A stretch of DNA of 13,085 bases, taken from the NCBI GenBank assembly GCA_900770605.1, contig CAAGKS010000125.1, forward strand, positions 1-13,085, given 5' to 3'. Positions within the stretch are counted from its first letter, which is position 1; each line of letters starts with the position of its first letter. Source of the DNA: Clostridia bacterium (lineage in GTDB: Bacteria > Bacillota > Clostridia > Oscillospirales > CAG-272). The notes beneath the pieces are model-generated. The model saw only the letters and a list, made by a program, of their open reading frames with translations. It did not search any database and was not told the DNA's origin. Made by a program: the position numbers and the translations under genes. This document shows positions 7,032 to 13,085 of the stretch, piece after piece.

Positions 7032-7628
7032 ATGTTAAAAGAACTCGTTCTTATTCTTATGGCGGGCGTCCTTGTTAACAACTACGTTCTCCAACAGTTC
7101 CTTGGAATTTGCCCCTTCCTTGGTGTATCCAAGCGCTTTGATCAGGCTTCGGGTATGGGCATCGCGGTTACCTTCGTTATGCTTTGCGCAACGGCGGTCA
7201 CCTACCCCATCTACACCTACGCGCTTATTCCGCTCAAGCTGGAATATTTCCAGACCATCGTATTTATCCTCGTTATCGCGGCTCTTGTGCAGTTCGTTGA
7301 GATAGTACTCAAAAAGTTTATCCCCGCGCTTCACAAGTCATTGGGCGTTTATCTGCCCCTTATCACTACAAACTGCGCGGTACTCGGCGTTACCATCAAC
7401 AATATAGCCGACGGCTATAATTTCCTTGAATCAATGATCTCATCGCTTGGCGTTGGACTTGGATTCCTTCTTGCTATGGTGCTCTTTGCAGGCGTCCGCT
7501 CAAGAATTGAAAACTGCCCTGCTCCCAAGTGCTTCAAGAACATTCCCGTAACGCTTATCGCCGCTTCCATCGTTGCTCTTGCATTCTACGGATTTGCAGG
7601 AGTTGTTGAGAATCTTCTCAGTATTTAA
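7032..7628 (+). CDS. rnfA: Rnf electron transport complex subunit A
   Basis: RnfA is the six-helix membrane partner of RnfE, homologous to NqrE. The start at ATG 7032 is set by AAGGAGG at 7018-7024; a GTG at 7026 is in frame but would overlap the rnfE stop and sit too close to that site. The 198-residue product is normal in length. Cys27 in LGICPFLGVSKRF and Cys115 in LITTNCAVLGV are the conserved cysteines that match those in RnfE and would share the intramembrane iron-sulfur cluster. The last part has the family pattern GVRSRIENCPAPKCFK followed by the final helix. The gene sits two bases after rnfE and 13 bases before rnfB, within the same transcript. Confidence 0.97.
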   Translation: MLKELVLILMAGVLVNNYVLQQFLGICPFLGVSKRFDQASGMGIAVTFVMLCATAVTYPIYTYALIPLKLEYFQTIVFILVIAALVQFVEIVLKKFIPALHKSLGVYLPLITTNCAVLGVTINNIADGYNFLESMISSLGVGLGFLLAMVLFAGVRSRIENCPAPKCFKNIPVTLIAASIVALAFYGFAGVVENLLSI

Positions 7629-7641
7629 GGAGGTGCTCGGC

Positions 7642-8454
7642 ATGACTATTTTAACACCTATCTTACTTCTTGCCGGTGTTGCGGCACTCTGCGCGATAGT
7701 GCTCACTCTTGCAAACGCATTTTTCAGCATCAAGGACAGCGAGACCACCATTGCCATTCGTGAATGTCTGCCCGGCGCAAATTGCGGCGCTTGCGGATAT
7801 AACGGCTGTGACGGATATGCTAAGGCGCTTGCGGCAAAGGAGACAGACGCTACTAACCTCTGTATTCCCGGCGGTGACAGTACCGCAAGAGGCATCGCTG
7901 AAATTCTCGGAGTTGAGGCGGGAGATGTTATCGAAAAGGTAGCATACGTTTCCTGTAACGGCAACTGCGAGGCGGTTGAGCGCAAATACACCTATCACGG
8001 ATACAAAAGCTGTATCGCGGCTAACCTTTCATACAACGGCGACAAGTTCTGCACGTTTGCCTGCCTTGGCTACGGCGACTGCGCGAAGGTCTGTCCGCAA
8101 AATGCTATAACCGTATCCAACGGTATCGCAAACGTTGATTACGCGAGCTGCATAGGCTGCGGTATCTGCGTTCGCACCTGCCCCAACAACATTATCAAGC
8201 TCATCAACGACACCTCTCGTGTGGTAGTACAATGCTCTAATCACGACAAGGGTGCGCTGACCCGCAAATACTGCATCAACGGCTGTATCGGCTGTATGAA
8301 GTGCCAAAAGGCTTGTCCTCACGGCGCGATAAAGGTTGAGAACAACCTCGCCGTTATTGATTATTCACTGTGTACGGGCTGCGGCGAATGCGCCGGTGTA
8401 TGCCCTGTGCACTGTATTCACGTGGGAGACCTCACAAGCGGCTCGCATTCCTGA
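7642..8454 (+). CDS. rnfB: Rnf electron transport complex subunit B (polyferredoxin)
   Basis: RnfB takes electrons from reduced ferredoxin and feeds them into the complex on the cytoplasmic face. The start is ATG 7642, following AAGGAGGT at 7627-7634; longer in-frame extensions lie inside rnfA. The 270-residue protein has an N-terminal membrane helix (3-28). A Fes-type four-cysteine site follows (Cys48, 51, 56, 74 in the NCGACGYNGCDGYAKAL region), then a C-terminal polyferredoxin part with four clusters of cysteines: Cys137/141/147/151, Cys170/173/176/180, Cys215/218/221/225 and Cys244/247/250/254. The last cluster ends in CPVHCIHV. Extra cysteines at 105, 109, 124, 198, 211 and 258 also occur in this part of the family. 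Length and order match clostridial RnfB. Confidence 0.97.
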   Translation: MTILTPILLLAGVAALCAIVLTLANAFFSIKDSETTIAIRECLPGANCGACGYNGCDGYAKALAAKETDATNLCIPGGDSTARGIAEILGVEAGDVIEKVAYVSCNGNCEAVERKYTYHGYKSCIAANLSYNGDKFCTFACLGYGDCAKVCPQNAITVSNGIANVDYASCIGCGICVRTCPNNIIKLINDTSRVVVQCSNHDKGALTRKYCINGCIGCMKCQKACPHGAIKVENNLAVIDYSLCTGCGECAGVCPVHCIHVGDLTSGSHS

Positions 8455-8466
8455 TCGTGCCTATAT

Positions 8467-8500
8467 GGGTGGGACATTGACAAAGCGTGATGTCCCACCC
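8467..8500 (+). terminator. Strong hairpin between rnfB and the NusG-II gene (possible attenuator or mRNA-end stabiliser)
   Basis: An 11-base perfect stem (GGGTGGGACAT at 8467-8477 with ATGTCCCACCC at 8490-8500) encloses a 12-base loop. The T run (8511-8516) comes ten bases after the stem, so it is a weak intrinsic terminator. It more likely gives partial termination or protects the 3' end of the rnf mRNA, lowering expression of the next two genes. I see no good promoter between it and the following gene. Confidence 0.6.
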
Positions 8501-8534
8501 AATTTAAAGATTTTTTACAAGAAAGGAGAAGCAT

Positions 8535-8903
8535 ATGAAGCTAAAAAAATACCGCTTGGATATAATAGTTATAGCCGCACTTCTCCTTCTTACCGTTTCC
8601 CTTCTTGCGATCTCGGCGCTGACCAAAAAGCAAGGAAATTACGCGCGTGTTCAGATAGACGGCGTAACCGTTGCGGAATATTCCCTCTCCGAGAACAAGG
8701 TAATCGAGCTTGGCGGCGGAACTAACACGCTTGTGATCGAAAATGGCGTTGCCTATATTTCGTATTCAAGCTGCCCCGATCACACCTGTGAGCAAACGGG
8801 AAAGATACGCTACGTCGGTCAATCCATCATATGCCTTCCTAACCGTCTGTCCATAACCATATACGGTGAGCAGACCGAGGGCGGCGTTGATCTTATCTCA
8901 TAG
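8535..8903 (+). CDS. NusG domain II-like membrane-anchored protein
   Basis: This 122-residue protein has a short basic start, one transmembrane helix (9-29) and a small beta-rich domain outside the membrane. The signature CPDHTC (80-85), GKIRYVGQSIICLPNRLSI (89-107) and the beta strands before it (VQIDGVTVAEYSL) match the NusG domain II-containing family found next to rnf and Gx-transporter genes in many Firmicutes. The ribosome binding site AAAGGAG is at 8522-8528. Its function is not established. The three conserved cysteines (80, 85, 100) and the genomic link to Rnf suggest a redox or assembly role for the complex or for the neighbouring transporter; that is inference. It is not the transcription factor NusG. 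Confidence 0.9.
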   Translation: MKLKKYRLDIIVIAALLLLTVSLLAISALTKKQGNYARVQIDGVTVAEYSLSENKVIELGGGTNTLVIENGVAYISYSSCPDHTCEQTGKIRYVGQSIICLPNRLSITIYGEQTEGGVDLIS

Positions 8904-8919
8904 AAAGGGAGAGCGACTT

Positions 8920-9411
8920 ATGAAAATGAACACAAAAAAGCTCACCGCGCTTGCGATCACGATCTCCTTTGCTATGATACTCTCGTATCTTGAAAGCAGG
9001 ATACCCGTATTCGTTGCGATACCCGGCGTAAAGATCGGACTTGCCAACATAGCCGTTATATTCGCGCTTTACAAGTTTGGCATAAAGGAAGCGATAACGG
9101 TCTCACTTCTGAGGATCTTTCTGATATCTATGCTGTTTGCAACACCCATCAGTATGCTATACAGCCTTGCAGGCGGCGCGCTCAGCCTTTTGGCGATGAT
9201 CCTGCTCAAACGGTTTACTCCACTCAGCGAGATCACAATAAGCATCTGCGGCGGTGTGCTGCACAATATCGGACAGATAGCGATGGCATCGCTTATGCTT
9301 GACACAAATCTTGTTATATACTATCTTCCCTTCCTGCTTCTCTCGGGAATAATCGCAGGAATAGCGGTGGGAGTTGCCGCAGGAATACTGATAAAAAGAA
9401 TACCAATATAA
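8920..9411 (+). CDS. Gx transporter family protein (often labelled heptaprenyl diphosphate synthase component I)
   Basis: The start is ATG 8920, with AGAAAGGGA at 8902-8910; an upstream in-frame ATG at 8866 lies inside the preceding gene and is unlikely. The 163-residue product is almost all hydrophobic, with five or six membrane segments. Family features are the N-terminal LTALAITISFAMILSYLES, the PGVKIGLANIAVIFALY block (about residues 36-52) and the inner repeat GGVLHNIGQIAMA. The family was named after a supposed role in prenyl diphosphate synthesis, but it resembles the substrate-binding membrane subunits of ECF-type transporters, so transport of a small molecule is more likely. It is commonly found after the NusG-II gene and near rnf or prenyl-synthase genes. 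No prenyl synthase gene follows here; a terminator does. Confidence 0.9.
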   Translation: MKMNTKKLTALAITISFAMILSYLESRIPVFVAIPGVKIGLANIAVIFALYKFGIKEAITVSLLRIFLISMLFATPISMLYSLAGGALSLLAMILLKRFTPLSEITISICGGVLHNIGQIAMASLMLDTNLVIYYLPFLLLSGIIAGIAVGVAAGILIKRIPI

Positions 9412-9442
9412 AAAAGCAGCTATTTAAAATAGCTGCTTTTTT
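9410..9442 (+). terminator. Bidirectional intrinsic terminator between the rnf operon and the oxidoreductase gene
   Basis: The stem GCAGCTA at 9416-9422 pairs with TAGCTGC at 9430-9436, with further A/T pairs inward and a 7-base AT loop. It is flanked by six A on the left (9410-9415) and six T on the right (9437-9442). The symmetry lets it stop transcription from both sides: the plus-strand rnf transcript and the minus-strand oxidoreductase transcript that ends at 9456. Confidence 0.92.
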
Positions 9443-9455
9443 ATATTCGATACAA

Positions 9456-10745
9456 TCAGATCTTGACTATCGTACCACTTCTTCTTGCTTTATCCGCGCA
9501 GAATACTACGTGATGGCTTCTCTGGGAGTCCTCAAGCGTTGCACAAGAGATAGATACGTTACCGGTCTGGAGATAATCGACAAAATCTATCGCAAGTTTT
9601 CTGTCACCGCCGCCGTGTCCGCCCTTCATACCTATCATATCACCATTTACTTTAAGGTCATAAAGCATTTCAACGTACGCGCGCTTCAAGGTGGGATCCA
9701 TGTGACGAACCACAAACTTGGAATCCTCAAACGTTCCCTTGATCTCACCGCGAGTTCCGACTATATGTATGTTTCTCTCAGGCTTTGCGCTGCCGCCAAC
9801 CATTGAGAAAGAACCGGTTGCACCGTTGTTAAAGTTAAGAATAAGCGTCTGATGGTCAACGTTTCCGTCGCGCTCGCAATCCCATACGCACTTGCCATAG
9901 CTGTTATCTGTGCTGAGTGACTCCGCCTTGCGCTCGTCGCTGAGCTCCCCCTCGCCCTCAAGAGATTTCCATACGGCATTCATCCATCTGGGCACTGTAA
10001 GGTAATTGGTCTTTGCGGAGAAAATACACTCGTCAACATAAGGGCAGTCAGCCATACAACGACTTCCCGCGCCCTCGGGCTTATTATCCTTGCCAAACTG
10101 AAAATCAGAGCCGTAGCTTGCCACGGATACGGGATCTGCCCCATCCATCATCCAAAGCATAATATCTACGTCGTGGCAGGATTTTGCCAAGAGCATGGGC
10201 GCGTAGCAGACCTTCTCCGATCTCCACTTACCGCGAACGTAAGACGCCGCCATGTGATGATAACCCACGTGCTCGCACATCTCAATGGAAATGATCTTAC
10301 CGATCTCGCCCGACATAACGCGATCCTTTATTGCGCGATAAAAATTCGTATATCTGAGAACGTGACCGATAACCACCTTATTTCCGTACTCCTTTGCAAC
10401 CGCGCAAAGCTCCTGCATCTCCTCCTCGTTTACCGCAAAAGGCTTTTCAAGCAGAAGATCGTAGCCCGCTCTTAGCACGGGAATAGAGGTTGGTACATGC
10501 AAATGGTCCATAGTTCCATTTATAACGGCATCTGCAAACTTTTCTCTTTTCACAAGCTCGGAAACGTCAGAGAAGCAGTTGTTGGGATCGACATCATACT
10601 TTTTTCTCATAAGCTCGTTTCTCACAGGATCAGGATCAACTATTCCCACAACCTTAAGTCTTTCAGGAAACTCAAAGCAGATCGATGCGTATTTATCTGC
10701 TCTGTTACCTGCACCAAGAAGAATAACCGTTATTTGCTTTTCCAT
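9456..10745 (-). CDS. Gfo/Idh/MocA family NAD(P)-dependent oxidoreductase with cysteine-rich insert
   Basis: This is a 429-residue sugar or cyclitol dehydrogenase of the Gfo/Idh/MocA fold, acting in the cytoplasm. The Rossmann start is VILLGAGNRADKYA (7-20) with the acidic VDPDP after strand two, followed by the family motif LLEKPFAV (98-105) and the catalytic-region residues KSCHDVDIM (188-196). An insert carries Cys230, Cys234 and Cys240, and a second pair, Cys286 and Cys290, lies just before VDHQTL; such a set could bind a metal or iron-sulfur cluster. I recall similar cysteines in some members of this family from gut bacteria. The ribosome binding site AAGGAG sits just before the start on the minus strand. 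The substrate cannot be read from sequence; the nearby AraC regulator and nagA suggest an amino sugar or glycan-derived sugar. Confidence 0.92.
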   Translation of the reverse strand: MEKQITVILLGAGNRADKYASICFEFPERLKVVGIVDPDPVRNELMRKKYDVDPNNCFSDVSELVKREKFADAVINGTMDHLHVPTSIPVLRAGYDLLLEKPFAVNEEEMQELCAVAKEYGNKVVIGHVLRYTNFYRAIKDRVMSGEIGKIISIEMCEHVGYHHMAASYVRGKWRSEKVCYAPMLLAKSCHDVDIMLWMMDGADPVSVASYGSDFQFGKDNKPEGAGSRCMADCPYVDECIFSAKTNYLTVPRWMNAVWKSLEGEGELSDERKAESLSTDNSYGKCVWDCERDGNVDHQTLILNFNNGATGSFSMVGGSAKPERNIHIVGTRGEIKGTFEDSKFVVRHMDPTLKRAYVEMLYDLKVNGDMIGMKGGHGGGDRKLAIDFVDYLQTGNVSISCATLEDSQRSHHVVFCADKARRSGTIVKI

Positions 10746-10763
10746 ATTTTTCTCCTTTATTTA

Positions 10764-10792
10764 TTGACATTTCATTGAATTTATTATATCAT
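10764..10792 (+). promoter_or_regulatory. Sigma-A promoter of the AraC-type regulator, overlapping a possible minus-strand promoter
   Basis: TTGACA at 10764-10769 and TATCAT at 10787-10792 are 17 bases apart, a near-consensus plus-strand promoter reading toward the regulator. On the minus strand the same stretch contains TATAAT (complement of 10783-10788), a -10 box candidate for the oxidoreductase gene, but its -35 region is weak (TATAAA at the right distance). Overlapping boxes would make the two divergent genes compete for polymerase, and the weak -35 fits an activator-dependent promoter. Confidence 0.7.
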
Positions 10793-10852
10793 ATATATAA
10801 AGAGATTTATAGCACAAAACTGCTTTCATTTATCAAATATCGAGGATAATAT

Positions 10853-11665
10853 ATGAATATAACATACGAAACCTTACCTATCTCCTCCTCTTCCATACGT
10901 CTGCAATACTTTGCCGACCACTTTGCACGCTCTTACGTGCACTGGCACGATGAGATAGAAATACTGTTTTTTACCAAGGGTAAATCCTCAATTTCCTGCA
11001 ACCTCAAGGAAATACCGGTCAAAAAGGGGGATATAGTTATTATCAATAGCAAGGAGCTGCACACGGGAACGCTTCACGGATACGGCTCGGCTTACTACTG
11101 CTTACAACTCAACACCGCATTTTTTCACAATCTTATAGGTCGGGAATACGTCATATTCAAAAACATCGTGCGTGACGAGGAATGCGCTCGTATGTTTTCA
11201 CGCATTATAGAACAGGCGTCTGACCACAGCGCGAGCGGAGTTATAGAACTAAAAAAACAGCTCTACAAATTTTTTTCGCTGATATGTGCGCGCCACATAT
11301 CAGAGATAATAAGCGAAGACGACTACAAAAAACAGTTTTGCCACCTTGATACCTTCAATGCTGCAGTTGAATATATAAACCGCCACTATAACGAGGATAT
11401 GAGCGTGAGCGAGCTTGCAAATAAATTCTTTATAAGTCCCTCGTATTTCTCGCATCTTTTCAAGAAAAACTCGGGAAAAGGAGTTATTGAATACGTCAAT
11501 GAGGTTCGTATTGCGCGCGCAAAATCTCTCCTTGAAGCAGATGATACTCCCATCGGAGATATTGCACTTTTGGTTGGGTTTGGCGACATAAACTATTTCA
11601 GCAGAAAATTCAAGAAGCTGATCGGGCTCTCACCAAGCGAATACAGAAAACACTCGCAGAAGTAA
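10853..11665 (+). CDS. AraC family transcriptional regulator
   Basis: The 270-residue protein has an N-terminal cupin-like sensing domain (about 20-100) with HWHDEIEILFFTKG at 30-43 and a VKKGDIVIINSKELH strand pair, typical of sugar-sensing AraC proteins. The C-terminal part (about 168-268) has two helix-turn-helix motifs: MSVSELANKFFISPSYFSHL and PIGDIALLVGFGDINYFSRK, ending in the family signature FKKLIGLSPSEYRK. The start follows GAGGA at 10842-10846. It is divergent from the oxidoreductase gene and 73 bases upstream of nagA, so it probably controls one or both in response to a sugar. The ligand is unknown. Confidence 0.93.
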   Translation: MNITYETLPISSSSIRLQYFADHFARSYVHWHDEIEILFFTKGKSSISCNLKEIPVKKGDIVIINSKELHTGTLHGYGSAYYCLQLNTAFFHNLIGREYVIFKNIVRDEECARMFSRIIEQASDHSASGVIELKKQLYKFFSLICARHISEIISEDDYKKQFCHLDTFNAAVEYINRHYNEDMSVSELANKFFISPSYFSHLFKKNSGKGVIEYVNEVRIARAKSLLEADDTPIGDIALLVGFGDINYFSRKFKKLIGLSPSEYRKHSQK

Positions 11666-11738
11666 AAATACCGTATTTCCCTTGCAAGTCCACAAAAAAC
11701 TTTAACATCATAATGCAAATAAAACTTGGAGAAATATT

Positions 11739-12884
11739 ATGCTTATTCGTAACGCAATGATATATAATTCAAAAGACCGCGTATTCTTTGCAGGCGATAT
11801 TCTGATCCGCGGCGGCAAGATCGCCGCAGTTGGCTCGGTTGATATTCCTTCCGACCTCACGCGTGTTATCGATGCCAAGGGACGACGCGTTATACCGGGA
11901 CTGATAGACGTGCATACCCACGGCAGAAGCGGTTGTGATTTTGTAAATGATAATGCGGATCTCAGCAAAATGGCAGCGGCTTACGCTATGCGCGGAATAA
12001 CCACCGTTATGCCCACTATCGCTTCCGCTCCGCTCTCCCGAATGGCAATGGCAGCAGAAAAAATAAACACTTTCTGCCCCTCTGACGCTGAAGCTGAGCT
12101 CATCGGTGTGCATTTTGAGGGCAGATGGCTAAACACGGCAAAAAAAGGCGCTCACGCGCCTGAAATGCTTGCGTCGCTTGACGCGCGTGAGCTTGATACC
12201 GTGACGGCTTGGCGAAAGAACGACACTCCCATACATATCACGTCAGCCTTTGAGCTTGACGAAGACGGCTCGTTTGCAAAAAAGGCGCTTTCACTTGGGG
12301 CAACGCTGGGGCTCGGTCACACCTGCGCGACTTACGAACAGGCAAAGCGCACCGAGGAGCTTGGCGTAACCGCTTACACACATCTTTTCAACGCAATGCC
12401 TCCCCTTCACCACCGCGACGGTGGTGCGGTTTGTGCCGCACTTGAAGGAAACTGCTTTGCCGAGCTTATCTGCGACGGAATACACGTGTCCCCCGAAATG
12501 ATAAGACTTGCATACAAAAACCTCGACAACACAAGACTTGTACTCATCTCCGACTCTATGGAAGCAACGGATATGCCCGACGGCAGCTATAATATAGCAG
12601 GAAACCCCGCAAGCGTCAAGGACGGCGTCGCGCTGACCGATGACGGTGCGCTTGCAGGAAGCACACTCTCACTTGACACAGCTTTGAAAAATCTTATGAG
12701 TTTTACGGGCGCGTCACTTGAAGATACGCTCCCCTGCGCCACAGAAACCCCCGCGCGAGAGATAGGGATCTTTAACACGGTAGGATCGATTGACGTGGGT
12801 AAATCCGCAGATCTTTTAATACTCTCTTCCGATAAAGACTTTATTATCGACAACATCATCCTCCGCGGCAACAAAATAAAATAA
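11739..12884 (+). CDS. nagA: N-acetylglucosamine-6-phosphate deacetylase (NagA-like)
   Basis: NagA removes the acetyl group from N-acetylglucosamine 6-phosphate in the cytoplasm, an early step in amino sugar use and cell-wall recycling. The 381-residue length is normal for the amidohydrolase-fold enzyme. Visible motifs are PGLIDVHTHG (53-62), the metal ligand Glu127 in HFEGRWLN (125-132), His194 in GHTCATYEQA, THLFNAMPPLHHRDGG (214-229), the substrate loop ICDGIHVSPE (244-253), the catalytic Asp272 in LISDSMEATDMPDG (269-282) and LAGSTLSLD near residue 305. The usual HLEGPF is HFEGRW here, a variant I recall in clostridial NagA-like proteins, so a somewhat different substrate is possible. The GGAGAAA ribosome binding site lies at 11728-11734. 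No nagB deaminase gene is visible in the window. Confidence 0.88.
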   Translation: MLIRNAMIYNSKDRVFFAGDILIRGGKIAAVGSVDIPSDLTRVIDAKGRRVIPGLIDVHTHGRSGCDFVNDNADLSKMAAAYAMRGITTVMPTIASAPLSRMAMAAEKINTFCPSDAEAELIGVHFEGRWLNTAKKGAHAPEMLASLDARELDTVTAWRKNDTPIHITSAFELDEDGSFAKKALSLGATLGLGHTCATYEQAKRTEELGVTAYTHLFNAMPPLHHRDGGAVCAALEGNCFAELICDGIHVSPEMIRLAYKNLDNTRLVLISDSMEATDMPDGSYNIAGNPASVKDGVALTDDGALAGSTLSLDTALKNLMSFTGASLEDTLPCATETPAREIGIFNTVGSIDVGKSADLLILSSDKDFIIDNIILRGNKIK

Positions 12885-12905
12885 TATTAAAAGTAAGAAA
12901 AAAAC

Positions 12906-12937
12906 GGCAGAGAACGTAAAACATGACGTTCTCTGCC
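12906..12937 (+). terminator. Bidirectional intrinsic terminator between nagA and the convergent gene
   Basis: A perfect 12-base stem (GGCAGAGAACGT at 12906-12917 with ACGTTCTCTGCC at 12926-12937) encloses an 8-base loop. An A tract lies just before it and a T-rich tract (12941-12945 and on) just after, so it can end both the plus-strand nagA transcript and the minus-strand transcript whose stop lies at 12944. Confidence 0.92.
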
Positions 12938-12943
12938 ATCTTT

Positions 12944-13085
12944 TTATTTCTTATCAAACAACGCGCGGCGCTCGGTGGAATGGCGCATCATTGCTCTCAT
13001 TCCGTCGGCGTCTCCGCGCTCGAGCATCGACCGAAGCTCGCCGAACTTATCCATAAACATATCCATCTGCTCAATCAGAATATCC
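12944..13085 (-). CDS. C-terminal end of a gene running off the window, probably prephenate dehydrogenase
   Basis: Reading the minus strand from the right edge gives 46 residues and a TAA stop. They form two amphipathic helices with FMDKFGELRSMLERGD followed by GMRAMMRHSTERRALF. This pattern (helix, 'GD' turn, helix with R-x-x-R near the end) resembles the C-terminal helical tail of bacterial TyrA prephenate dehydrogenases, which make 4-hydroxyphenylpyruvate for tyrosine synthesis. The stretch is short and its composition is common in helical proteins, so the call is tentative. The gene begins outside the window. Confidence 0.5.
   Translation of the reverse strand, partial: DILIEQMDMFMDKFGELRSMLERGDADGMRAMMRHSTERRALFDKK

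Noticed and set aside
8477..8482. TTGACA inside the hairpin after rnfB as a possible internal promoter
   Set aside because: There is no acceptable -10 box at 16-18 bases downstream (CAATTT at the right distance), and the hexamer lies partly in the stem of the hairpin.
8336..8725. Plus-strand open frame bridging the end of rnfB and the NusG-II gene
   Set aside because: It is out of frame with both well-supported genes, crosses the hairpin at 8467-8500 and encodes an Arg-rich chain without recognisable domains.
11682..11714. Possible nagA promoter (TTGCAA with CATAAT)
   Set aside because: The spacer is 21 bases and both boxes are imperfect. Co-transcription with the AraC gene is equally likely, so no promoter is called.

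Overview
The window looks like a chromosomal segment of an anaerobic Gram-positive bacterium of the class Clostridia, probably a gut-type lineage. The reasons are a clostridial-type rnfCDGEAB order followed by a NusG-II domain gene and a Gx-transporter gene, strong AAGGAGG ribosome binding sites, consensus sigma-A promoters (TTGACA-17-TATAAT) and lipoprotein signals. I cannot place it more finely from the sequence alone. I see no tRNA, rRNA, CRISPR array, insertion sequence or prophage.

Region 1 (1-421) is the C-terminal end of a membrane protein with a TrkA-C-like tail, most like a ClC-type chloride channel. Region 2 (461-2668) starts with a perfect sigma-A promoter. It drives a strongly codon-biased secreted lipoprotein with two tandem repeat domains and no known function. 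A good terminator follows, then apbE, the lipoprotein FAD:protein FMN transferase. ApbE has no obvious promoter of its own, so it may depend on readthrough.

Region 3 (2707-9442) is the core: a second perfect sigma-A promoter and then rnfC, rnfD, rnfG, rnfE, rnfA and rnfB, almost without gaps. These are followed by a hairpin, a NusG-domain-II membrane protein gene, a Gx-family small membrane transporter gene and a bidirectional terminator. The Rnf complex couples electron flow between reduced ferredoxin and NAD+ to ion pumping. ApbE next door would attach FMN covalently to RnfG and RnfD. The unusual points are an RnfG of double length with two FMN-binding domains, a cysteine-rich tail on RnfE, and departures from the textbook flavinylation motif in all three predicted acceptor sites.

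Region 4 (9456-12937) is a small carbohydrate island. A Gfo/Idh/MocA oxidoreductase with a cysteine-rich insert lies on the minus strand, divergent from an AraC-type regulator on the plus strand, which is followed by an N-acetylglucosamine-6-phosphate deacetylase (NagA-like) gene. A bidirectional terminator separates nagA from a convergent gene running off the right edge, whose 46 visible C-terminal residues resemble the end of a prephenate dehydrogenase.

The best candidate for an under-described system is the set of tandem-domain lipoprotein, ApbE and double-domain RnfG. It may be an expanded extracytoplasmic flavin electron-transfer module around Rnf. That is an inference: the lipoprotein itself shows no recognisable flavin attachment motif.
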